Of a DNA stretch of 27,855 nt, positions 7,697 to 15,535 are shown one piece after another. The stretch's first letter is position 1, and each line of letters starts with the position of its first letter. The notes beneath the pieces are model-generated. The model saw only the letters and a list, made by a program, of their open reading frames with translations. It ran no database searches and was not told the DNA's origin. The stretch spans positions 1 to 27,855 of the forward strand of contig JAZUNG010000075.1 of NCBI GenBank assembly GCA_045604025.1, written 5' to 3'. Position numbers and translations under genes: made by a program. This stretch comes from RGIG5612 sp045604025. GTDB taxonomy: Bacteria > Bacillota > Clostridia > Lachnospirales > Lachnospiraceae.

Positions 7697-10600
7697 ATGA
7701 AACAGAAGAAATATATAAAACGAATACTGTTGTTATGCATGACGTTCTTCATGACCGGAGCTCTCATGGTATTTCCGGGAGTCCTGCATGCAGAGGAAGA
7801 TGACGGAGTCTACAGGCTGATAGTTAAAACAGATTCCGATCAGCTGCCATGTCCTGGAGATGCAGTCATAGCATCCTTTGACGACTTGTATCTGCTGCAG
7901 TTTGATAATGAGCAGGCAGCGGCGAGAGCTGCAGACAGCCTGTCAGAGGATGAAGGCTGCTCATCAGCAGATATCAGTATCCGGATCGCCTCGGAGCAGA
8001 TAATGACAGATGAAGAAGATCTGAGATCCGAAAATATCATGTCCGAGGACAACAACCCATTTGTGATCTTTGATGATATTGAAGAGGATGAAGCTGATCA
8101 GAGTTTTGACGTTGCCCTGATAGATACAGGTGCGTCCTGCGGCAATAATGTCATCGAGGCAGTATCTGTTCTGGGAGGAGAGCCAAAAGATGACAACGGA
8201 CATGGGACGCGTATGGCAGAGCATATCATTTCCCAGAATGGAAACGTCCGGATCCTGTCCATCAAGGCTCTGGACAGTCAGGGAAAAGGTGATGTATCGG
8301 CTATCATAGCTGCCATCAAATATGCCATGCTGAAAAAAGTGAAGGTGATCAATCTGTCAGTCTGCGCGTTTTCCAGGAGTGAAAATGCAGTTCTGGCAGA
8401 GGTTATACGTGATGCCATCAGTTCAGGGACCATCGTTGTGGGAGCTGCAGGCAACTATGGAATGGATGCGTCAGGCTTCATACCCGGCAATATCGAAGAG
8501 GCTTTGATAGTCGGAGCGGCAGATCCATACGGACATGTTCAGCCGATCAGCAATTTCGGAGACACGGTAGATCTGTATATGCCTTCAGCAAGTACATCGG
8601 AAGCGGCAGCGCTGATGAGCGGCTGGCTGAGCCTGCATTCGAGTGAAGTGTCCATATCTGAACTCCCTGCTGAGGCGCTGACCCCTTCTGAGATCATGGA
8701 AGCGGTTGGCAGAAAGATACGCGAGATCAGTGACCCTGGCGACGCAGGATTTGAGATATGCTCTCCGGTTTACGAACCGGATCTGTACTGGTATCCGGTA
8801 CGGGAGGATAACTATATCAGGTTTACAGCTGGAGTGGCAGGAGATCATTTCTACCGTCTGATGTGGAGAGCTGACTGGTGGGACGACGAAGGAGGACCAT
8901 CGGATACCAGTTACGAGTGGAAGTCGCTGGCATACTGCATCCAGCCGGATAATCAGGAGTTCCCCAGATGGATAGATCTGACCCATCCAACTACAGATGC
9001 GTCAGAGAATATGACATGGGCTACACTGAGCGCAGTGCTTCTGCTGGCTCCGTATGCGGACGGTGGGACATTCTACAACGCAGACGGCCTGGACGGCATA
9101 TCCCTGTTCGGTCAGGGAGCATCGTATATAACCATCGCCGAGAAAGGCTCATATTTCTCAGGACATGCATCGGATGCGGTTCTGAGGGATATACTGTTTG
9201 CGCATCTGATAGTCGGAAGGCTCTACAACGGTTCCTGGTCTTCTCATGCAGGAACAGAGATGCAGGCAGCAGGCAACAGGCTGATAAACAGTATCCAGAG
9301 CAAGCTCAGGGACACGTCATCGCTGATGTACCGGACAGTCTGTGCGTCCACGCTGACATTTGGAAATCCGAATACACAGATAGGTTCCATCACGCCCGAT
9401 CTGCAGCAGAAGGTCGCCTGGGTGCAGGCAGGAGAACTGCAGGAAGAGACCGGTGGATTTGAAGTAGTAAATGAAACGACAGGCAATGACGGCATACTGA
9501 AGGTCTCCAAGAAAGTGGAGGGCGGCCGTGAGACGGATATGTCTGCTGCTTTCGAATTCACTCTCACCGCGAACAAAAGCGGTCTTAAGTATAAGAAGTA
9601 TGATCAGAACGGGAACCAGGTGACAGCAGGGGCAGGGAGCGGTGCGGGAACTGCCATCGCATCAGGAGGAACCTTTACGCTCACAGCAGGGCAGTATGTT
9701 CTGATCAGTATGCCCGCCGGATGCAGATATACGGTCTCTGAAGTGGGAGGTGGAGACGGACTTTATACAGTAGAAACTGAAGGGGATGTAAGCGGCCAGA
9801 TACCTGCGCCGGCTTCCGGACAGACATTCTCATATACGGTGACTATAAACGATACTCAGGGGAATCCGGCCGCGAATCTGGAGGTAAATTATTCCGGAAG
9901 AATAGACGGATCATCGGCCACAAGTGGAGTAAAGAAGACCAACAGATCCGGAAGGTTTACATTTACACTGGCTTCGGGCGGAAGAGTGGAATTCTCAGAA
10001 ATACCTGAAGGCTATTCATATACAGTAACTGTGCCTGCGGTATCCGGATATACAGTCAATACACCGGGAAATGCATCGGGGCAGGTGGATGCGGATGATA
10101 CTCCGGAAGTCAGATTCATACATGTATATGACCCTGTGCAGAAAACCGCCGGTTTTACCAACAAGGTTATTCAGACAGATATCACCATCCGCAAGACGTC
10201 GTCCTGTACCGTGCAGTCTGCAGGGCTGAGTTCGGAACTGTATTCATCAGATCTGCTGGATGCAGTATTCAGGATCAGAGTATATGACAGACACAGCGGC
10301 GAACTGATATATGACGCGCTGTACCATCCGGGTTCATCAACGGTTGCAAGAGATGGAACGATCACGGCTACCCTGGATATTAATGACGCTGACACTCTGG
10401 TCAGAGTATATGCAGGGAGTCTGGCTCCGCTTCTCGCAGGAGACTGGGTGACAGTCAGGGAGACCAAGGCTCCTGAAGGATATCTGCTGCCCAGTGCAGC
10501 AGGACTACTGAACGGACAGACGGTATCAGACACACAGATCATCAGAAGCCTGAGCAGTGATCCGAAGAAAAATGTGGTCACTTTCTCAGATGTTCCGGGG

Positions 10601-12223
10601 TTTGCACCTGCCCGTATTGCGGTGGACAAGTTCAGGACTGTTTATGATCTGGGGACTCCCGGGGTAGGCAGCGCAGGCAGCAGGACTCCTGTGTATGATA
10701 ACAACCTGAGAGCGGGAGCAGTATTCCTGTTCGCTTACTATGACAATTATAACTGTTCCGGAGCACCTTCCGGATACTGGTATTTCATGAATGACGCCTC
10801 AGGGCATCTGGCCTACGGGGAAGAATGGCTCCTGACCGGCTTTGATAATGATATTTTCAGAGAAGGAGATGTACTCACATGTCAGATACCTGCAGGTTTC
10901 AACTGGGGACAGAATTCTACTCTGTACAGAGATGCAGATGGCTCATGTAATCTCCCGCTGGGATCATTTTCCGTAAGAGAGGTATGGGCTCCACCGGGGT
11001 ATCAGATGATCTGCGGTGAGGACGGAAGCCCTGCGGTATTCAAGGGACGCATCAGGATAGAAAACGATCCTGACCTGGACGCAGCCATACCTGTATTGAC
11101 ATGGCTGACAGACACTGCTCCTCTGAGTTCGTACGGACAGTATGCGGCAGTTGCAGACAGCACTCTGACAGTGGGAGACAGGGAGATACAGATCGCTATA
11201 GGCAAGAGTGACAGCCAGAGCGGAAGTCAGATAGCAGGAGCGGTATTTGAAATATCTGATGTCAGCGATGCATCGAGAAAATATACGTTTACGACAACAG
11301 GTCAGGGGTATACGGTGGTCAGAGGATTCCTGGAAACCGGTCATACATATATCCTGAAAGAGGCCGCTGCGCCAGACGGATATGTTCTGAATGAAGATGA
11401 AGTCTGCTTTTATGTGAGAAATGACGGAACTGTCAGCTTTGAAGACTGTACAGATGCCCTCGGAACCCATATTGTGCCGCAGGTCAGACATCTCCTGGAA
11501 GAGGAAGGCGCCCTCGGAACCCCGGATGAGGTGTTCTACACAGTGATGCAGGAGGGTATGCAAGGCGCTGACTATGAGATCACATGTTCGGAGAAGGTGC
11601 TGGATGATGGTGGGTTGGAAAGCGAGCGCGGCGTAAGGTGCTGCGTCCTGAATATAAAAGACGCCCCTAACAGGCTGCAGATCTTCAAGCAAGATGCGGA
11701 CGGTCTGGCTATGGCAGGAGTCAGGTTTACTGTCAGGGCAGAGTCACTGGAAGAAGGAGATACCGAAACCGTCATAGCTTATACAGACCCTGAGTATACA
11801 CAGCCATTCAGGAACGGAGATGCTCTGACAACAGACGAAGATGGAAAGGCAGTTCTGTACAGGCTGAAATCAAACGATGTACTGATCATCACGGAAGTAA
11901 AAACACAGGAAGGCATGTCACTTTTGGCAGATCCTGTGTATATCAGGGTCTCTGCTTCAGGAAGGATATCGGGAACACTGGACCGCACTCTGCACGGCAA
12001 GGTGTACAGATTCTACGGCAATGAGAGCAGGACAGACGGCAACATCTCATATGACCTCTATGTGGACAATATGTCAGCAGTGACGCTGATGACGGGCGGA
12101 GAGGGAAGTGTGAGATACTACATGGCCGGTATCAGTTTCATTGCAGCTGCATTCTGCCTGCTTGTGATCAGAAAGAGGAAGGAACATGAAAAAGGAAACA
12201 CTGAGCAACACCGCAGTAGCTAA
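7697..12223 (+). CDS. Pilus tip protein: subtilisin-like protease, probable thioester domain and CnaB repeats
   Basis: This 1508-residue secreted protein has a signal peptide (1-32) and an I9-like propeptide region (about 36-98, YRLIVKT ... YLLQFD). A compact peptidase S8 domain (about 137-345) carries all catalytic residues: Asp143 in ALIDTG, His169 in DNGHGT, oxyanion Asn253 in AAGNYG, and Ser301 in STSEAAA (family norm GTSMAAP). Next comes a probable thioester adhesin domain with Cys414 (LAYCIQP) and Gln571 (QQKVAW). About six Ig-like domains follow: 598-700, 707-815, 826-968 (VRETKAPEGYLLP), 970-1125 (VREVWAPPGYQ), 1163-1320 (LKEAAAPDGYVL), 1325-1445 (ITEVKTQEG). The C-terminus has TLMTGGEG, a membrane segment and RKRK. 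The ribosome site TAAGGAG overlaps the basal pilin stop. Ordinary tip pilins lack the S8 domain. Tip placement is inferred from size, adhesin features and locus order. Confidence 0.85.
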   Translation: MKQKKYIKRILLLCMTFFMTGALMVFPGVLHAEEDDGVYRLIVKTDSDQLPCPGDAVIASFDDLYLLQFDNEQAAARAADSLSEDEGCSSADISIRIASEQIMTDEEDLRSENIMSEDNNPFVIFDDIEEDEADQSFDVALIDTGASCGNNVIEAVSVLGGEPKDDNGHGTRMAEHIISQNGNVRILSIKALDSQGKGDVSAIIAAIKYAMLKKVKVINLSVCAFSRSENAVLAEVIRDAISSGTIVVGAAGNYGMDASGFIPGNIEEALIVGAADPYGHVQPISNFGDTVDLYMPSASTSEAAALMSGWLSLHSSEVSISELPAEALTPSEIMEAVGRKIREISDPGDAGFEICSPVYEPDLYWYPVREDNYIRFTAGVAGDHFYRLMWRADWWDDEGGPSDTSYEWKSLAYCIQPDNQEFPRWIDLTHPTTDASENMTWATLSAVLLLAPYADGGTFYNADGLDGISLFGQGASYITIAEKGSYFSGHASDAVLRDILFAHLIVGRLYNGSWSSHAGTEMQAAGNRLINSIQSKLRDTSSLMYRTVCASTLTFGNPNTQIGSITPDLQQKVAWVQAGELQEETGGFEVVNETTGNDGILKVSKKVEGGRETDMSAAFEFTLTANKSGLKYKKYDQNGNQVTAGAGSGAGTAIASGGTFTLTAGQYVLISMPAGCRYTVSEVGGGDGLYTVETEGDVSGQIPAPASGQTFSYTVTINDTQGNPAANLEVNYSGRIDGSSATSGVKKTNRSGRFTFTLASGGRVEFSEIPEGYSYTVTVPAVSGYTVNTPGNASGQVDADDTPEVRFIHVYDPVQKTAGFTNKVIQTDITIRKTSSCTVQSAGLSSELYSSDLLDAVFRIRVYDRHSGELIYDALYHPGSSTVARDGTITATLDINDADTLVRVYAGSLAPLLAGDWVTVRETKAPEGYLLPSAAGLLNGQTVSDTQIIRSLSSDPKKNVVTFSDVPGFAPARIAVDKFRTVYDLGTPGVGSAGSRTPVYDNNLRAGAVFLFAYYDNYNCSGAPSGYWYFMNDASGHLAYGEEWLLTGFDNDIFREGDVLTCQIPAGFNWGQNSTLYRDADGSCNLPLGSFSVREVWAPPGYQMICGEDGSPAVFKGRIRIENDPDLDAAIPVLTWLTDTAPLSSYGQYAAVADSTLTVGDREIQIAIGKSDSQSGSQIAGAVFEISDVSDASRKYTFTTTGQGYTVVRGFLETGHTYILKEAAAPDGYVLNEDEVCFYVRNDGTVSFEDCTDALGTHIVPQVRHLLEEEGALGTPDEVFYTVMQEGMQGADYEITCSEKVLDDGGLESERGVRCCVLNIKDAPNRLQIFKQDADGLAMAGVRFTVRAESLEEGDTETVIAYTDPEYTQPFRNGDALTTDEDGKAVLYRLKSNDVLIITEVKTQEGMSLLADPVYIRVSASGRISGTLDRTLHGKVYRFYGNESRTDGNISYDLYVDNMSAVTLMTGGEGSVRYYMAGISFIAAAFCLLVIRKRKEHEKGNTEQHRSS

Positions 12224-12935
12224 GAAAGCATTCCTTATAATAATATGTGTACTCCTTTGTGCAGTCAGTATAGTATCTGCGGTCATATGTCTGTTCAAGG
12301 TGTTAAATGAGGCAAGAACTGAAAGCTACTACAGGGAGATCGATGAATTTGCTGCATTATATGAAGATGATATGCCTGCAGCAGATCAGACAGTGCTGCC
12401 ATATGACTGGCCATTTGACCGGGACGTGGCAGCCTGGATCGTCATTCCCTGTCTGGATATCAGTTATCCGGTCATGTACAGCGCGGATAATGAGTATTAC
12501 CAGCACAGGGACATAAATGGAGAGTACGCATTCCAGGGATCTCTTTTTATCGATATGTACAGCGGGCCTGATTTCGCCGGCTCCAATACAGTGATATACG
12601 GACACAACATGCTGAACGGAACGATGTTCGGCAGACTTTGGCATATAGTATACAGAGATGCTGCCAGGGATGACCCGTACTTCTGGATCATCACGGAGGA
12701 GGGAACATACAGATACAGGATATTTTCAGCATTCGAAACAACGAAGTATTCGGAAGGGTTCAAACAGTTTGAACCGGGAAGCGGGGAGTTCCTTGCGTGG
12801 TGCACACGCATGAAGGACAGTTCCTGTATTGATACAGGGGATCTTCTGTTCAGCCCTGAAGACAGGATAGTCACGCTGGCCACCTGCGGCAGCAGCGAAT
12901 ACTACAGAACGCTCGTTATGGGCGTTCGGGCGTAA
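12186..12935 (+). CDS. Class B-like sortase
   Basis: This 249-residue sortase has one N-terminal membrane anchor (about 14-37). It reads as class B: a helical N-terminal region, AAWIVIPCLDISYPVMYS, the catalytic His in VIYGHNML (H140) followed by GTMFGRL, the Cys in VTLATCGSSEYY (C234) and the Arg at R241 near the C-terminus. Unlike the class C enzyme above it has no C-terminal membrane segment. The start ATG has AGAGGAAGGA upstream and lies 38 bases inside the tip gene, so the two overlap and are probably translationally coupled. As the last gene of the pilus operon it may anchor the fibre to the wall or add the tip, working with the class C enzyme. The class is clear; its substrate motif is not known. 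Confidence 0.9.
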   Translation: MKKETLSNTAVAKKAFLIIICVLLCAVSIVSAVICLFKVLNEARTESYYREIDEFAALYEDDMPAADQTVLPYDWPFDRDVAAWIVIPCLDISYPVMYSADNEYYQHRDINGEYAFQGSLFIDMYSGPDFAGSNTVIYGHNMLNGTMFGRLWHIVYRDAARDDPYFWIITEEGTYRYRIFSAFETTKYSEGFKQFEPGSGEFLAWCTRMKDSSCIDTGDLLFSPEDRIVTLATCGSSEYYRTLVMGVRA

Positions 12936-12980
12936 ACGTTTTCGAATAAATGTCTCTTTTATACAAAAAATCGTGAATAT

Positions 12981-13065
12981 TTGCTAAAATAACCCCGATA
13001 AATATAAAAAATCTGACTAAAATACCTTGATTTGCCAGTTGAAAAGTATTACTATAACGGCAAAT
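12981..13065 (+). promoter_or_regulatory. Candidate promoter and repeats upstream of the 165-residue gene
   Basis: TTGCTA (12981-12986) and TATAAA (13003-13008) are 16 bases apart and could drive the next gene. The AT-rich gap also holds a split direct repeat, AAAAAATC...CTAAAATA at 12965-12991 and again at 13006-13024, and an inverted repeat ATTTGCC (13030-13036) / GGCAAAT (13059-13065). No convincing terminator of the pilus operon was seen here; a 4-5 bp stem followed by TTTT sits at the end of the sortase gene. Confidence 0.35.
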
Positions 13066-13116
13066 GTGATTATTCTGTGAACGGGTATACTGTTCGGAAA
13101 GGCAGTTCTTCAGCTT

Positions 13117-13614
13117 ATGACGGCAGCAGAAGCATTGGAGCGAGTACTCTTATCATACAGACGGTATTATGATATCAATTCTGACCATCCTTTTGAACCG
13201 TTTGCAGCAGAAGCTGTATTCCATTCAGTAGAAAAAGGTTACTTCCTTTCCAAACGAGCAGTCACATCTGAGTCGGAAACAAATGAATACATCTTCTTCT
13301 ACAAGGCTGACAGCCTGAGCGCAGAAGATGCAGAAAGACTCAGTAAGCTGGCTTGGGAAGAGGGCATGAGCCGGGTGAATCCACATAAGAATCATCGCAA
13401 CTCGGATGTCACAGTCGTCTTACTGGCGGACAGGATAGACGATGAAGCAAAGCAGATCATCAAAAAGCTGCACTTCTATAAGAGTTATAAAATGACTTTT
13501 CAGGGATGGAGCGATTTCAGGGTGGTGGCTCTTGAGACATCCAGCGGAGATCTGGTGTACAACCGCAGAGGCGCACAGCTGAAGAAGATATACCTCAAAG
13601 TTGTACAGGACTGA
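13117..13614 (+). CDS. Unrecognised soluble protein, 165 residues
   Basis: I do not recognise this family with confidence. The protein has no signal peptide or membrane segment and looks like a mixed alpha/beta cytoplasmic protein. It opens with a helix, EALERVLLSYRRYYD, has a short EKGYFLSKRA / EYIFFYKA strand-rich part, a region with repeated charged residues, and a basic C-terminus ending KKIYLKVVQD. An in-frame stop lies 14 codons upstream and ATG 13117 is the first start. The nearest ribosome-site match, GGAAAGG, is about 14 bases away, which is long. It is followed by cstA after 73 bases but separated by an AT-rich hairpin, so cotranscription is uncertain. The open length and codon pattern support a real gene. 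Confidence 0.7.
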   Translation: MTAAEALERVLLSYRRYYDINSDHPFEPFAAEAVFHSVEKGYFLSKRAVTSESETNEYIFFYKADSLSAEDAERLSKLAWEEGMSRVNPHKNHRNSDVTVVLLADRIDDEAKQIIKKLHFYKSYKMTFQGWSDFRVVALETSSGDLVYNRRGAQLKKIYLKVVQD

Positions 13615-13634
13615 CACATTTTTAGCGATCCCAA

Positions 13635-13670
13635 TACATCAGGATTATTTGATGTAAATATTTTTATTTT
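13635..13670 (+). terminator. AT-rich hairpin with T tract ahead of cstA
   Basis: TACATCA (13635-13641) and TGATGTA (13650-13656) form a 7-bp stem with an 8-base loop, followed by AATATTTTTATTTT. This is a weak terminator for the upstream 165-residue gene, or an attenuator for cstA, whose ribosome site AGGGGG begins only a few bases later. Confidence 0.4.
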
Positions 13671-13687
13671 AACAGGGGGTATTATCA

Positions 13688-15424
13688 ATGTTACCAATTA
13701 TCATTATCGTTGTTGCGATCGTTGTTTTGATCATTGGTTACGTAACCTATGGTTCCTGGCTTGCCAAGAAGTGGGGCGTGGATCCTTCCAGAAAGACTCC
13801 TGCAGTTGAAAATGAGGACGGCGTAGACTATGTTCCCGCAAAACCTGCAGTACTTCTGGGACATCATTTCTCCTCCATCGCTGGCGCTGGCCCGATCAAC
13901 GGTCCTATCCAGGCTGCAGTATTCGGATGGGTTCCTGTACTGCTCTGGTGCGTACTCGGAGGTATCTTCTTCGGTGGCGTTCATGACTTCGGATCACTGT
14001 TCGCATCCATCCGTCATGGCGGCAAGTCAATCGGTGAGGTTATCGCTGATTCAATGGGACCTGCTGCAAAGAAACTGTTCACGATCTTTGCCCTGTTGGT
14101 TCTGATCCTGGTTCTTGCTTCATTCGTTAACGTTGTAGCAGGTACCTTCATGACACCTAATGATCAGCTGGGAAGTGTATTTACAACTGGCACCGTGTCA
14201 GGACCTCAGTCAACAGCAATGATCTCCATGCTGTTCATCATTCTGGCTGTTGTTTATGGTCTGTTGACCAACAAAGCCGGACTCAAGACTGTTCCTGCGA
14301 CCATCATCGGTATCATCCTGATCGTCGGCATCACAATCCTGGGACTTAATGTTGGTCTTGCAGCAAGCCGTACATTCTGGATCATCTTCATCGGTGTTTA
14401 TATCACAGTTGCTTCACTGGTTCCTGTATGGATCCTGCTGCAGCCTCGTGATTATCTGTCCAGTTATCTGCTGTATGGCATGATGCTTCTGGCAATCGTT
14501 GGTATTTTTGCAGCCGCATTCAATGGTCAGGCCGCTGAGTTCAACAATGTTCCTGCATTCGCTGGCTGGAAACTGGCAAACGGAAACACACTGTTCCCGA
14601 CACTGTTCATTACAGTTGCCTGTGGTGCATGCTCTGGTTTCCACAGCCTGGTTGCTTCAGGAACTACTTCCAAGCAGCTGGCAAATGAGAAGAGCGCAAA
14701 GCCTATCGGCTACGGCTCAATGCTTATCGAGTCAGCTCTGGGTGTTATCTCCCTGATCGCTGTTGGCATGGTATTTACAAAATATACTGGTGGCGAATTC
14801 GGTTCACCTTCTGTAGCATTTGCTTCAGGTATTGCAACAATGTTCACCGGTGATACAGCTGCTGCAGCTTACAGAGTAATCTACGCTCTGCTGACACTGG
14901 CTGTTTCAGTATTCGCTCTTACATCACTTGATACAGCTACCCGTCTGTCACGTTTCATGTTCTCAGAGCTCTTCCTGAAGGAAGGCGAGAAAGACTGGCA
15001 TGATGCAACAGGATTCCGCAAGGTTCTTGCACATCCTCTGTTCGGTACACTGTTCATGGTAGTTGTAGGCTGCGTACTTGGTGGTCTGTCACTCAGCCAG
15101 ATCTGGGGTCTGTTCGGCGCTGCAAACCAGCTCCTTGCAGGTATCGCTCTTATGGCTGTTGCTACATGGCTTGGAAATATCGGAAAGAGCAAGAAGATGT
15201 TCGTATTCCCGATGATCTTCATGCTGGCCGCTACACTGGTAAGCCTTGTAATGACTATCATCAACAAGATCAAAGCATTTGCTGCAAATGCAGAAGGCGC
15301 TTTCGCATGGGGCAACTGGTTCCAGCTGATCCTTGCTATCGCAATGGTTATCCTGGCAATCATCCTGGTTATTCAGGGAATTCAGACATTCTCGAAACAG
15401 TCAAAGAATAAAGCCACTGCATAA
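13688..15424 (+). CDS. cstA: CstA-family carbon-starvation transporter
   Basis: This 578-residue integral membrane protein has many hydrophobic segments. It carries the CstA hallmark LLGHHFSSIAGAGPINGP (57-73) followed by VHDFGSLFASIRHGGKSIGEVI, and a later ACGACSGFHSLVASGTTSKQ segment, all typical of the CstA/BtsT family, which takes up peptides or pyruvate. It is shorter than Escherichia coli CstA (about 700 residues), as usual in Firmicutes. The start ATG follows AGGGGG. Arginine here is often CGT and glycine/valine/alanine codons often end in T, unlike the AGA-rich neighbours, which suggests strong expression. Whether it moves peptides, amino acids or pyruvate cannot be told from sequence. 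No clear terminator follows. Confidence 0.93.
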   Translation: MLPIIIIVVAIVVLIIGYVTYGSWLAKKWGVDPSRKTPAVENEDGVDYVPAKPAVLLGHHFSSIAGAGPINGPIQAAVFGWVPVLLWCVLGGIFFGGVHDFGSLFASIRHGGKSIGEVIADSMGPAAKKLFTIFALLVLILVLASFVNVVAGTFMTPNDQLGSVFTTGTVSGPQSTAMISMLFIILAVVYGLLTNKAGLKTVPATIIGIILIVGITILGLNVGLAASRTFWIIFIGVYITVASLVPVWILLQPRDYLSSYLLYGMMLLAIVGIFAAAFNGQAAEFNNVPAFAGWKLANGNTLFPTLFITVACGACSGFHSLVASGTTSKQLANEKSAKPIGYGSMLIESALGVISLIAVGMVFTKYTGGEFGSPSVAFASGIATMFTGDTAAAAYRVIYALLTLAVSVFALTSLDTATRLSRFMFSELFLKEGEKDWHDATGFRKVLAHPLFGTLFMVVVGCVLGGLSLSQIWGLFGAANQLLAGIALMAVATWLGNIGKSKKMFVFPMIFMLAATLVSLVMTIINKIKAFAANAEGAFAWGNWFQLILAIAMVILAIILVIQGIQTFSKQSKNKATA

Positions 15425-15459
15425 GTAACTAAGCTAAAGCAGTAAAACAAAAAACTTTC

Positions 15460-15535
15460 AGGAGGCACAGTGAAAACCGCGCCGCTTTTGTGTTATACTA
15501 TCTGCAAATTTGATCTGAACGGAGATGTTTCATGA
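15460..15535 (+). promoter_or_regulatory. Promoter (and possible 21-codon leader frame) of the dehydrogenase gene
   Basis: GTGAAA (15470-15475) and TATACT (15494-15499) with a TG extension are 18 bases apart and could start transcription near 15506, ahead of the GGAG ribosome site at 15521-15524. The same stretch holds AGGAGG (15460-15465) just before GTG 15470, opening a 21-codon frame whose TGA overlaps the next ATG (ATGA at 15532-15535). The two readings compete; only one may be real. Confidence 0.4.

Noticed and set aside
8900..9250. Gln of the thioester placed at FAHLIVG (residues 501-507)
   Set aside because: There is no Gln there and the distance to Cys414 is too short; QQKVAW at 570-575 fits family spacing better.
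12965..13024. Possible CRISPR or iteron array
   Set aside because: Only two copies of a short AT-rich motif with differing internal spacing; no regular repeat-spacer pattern.
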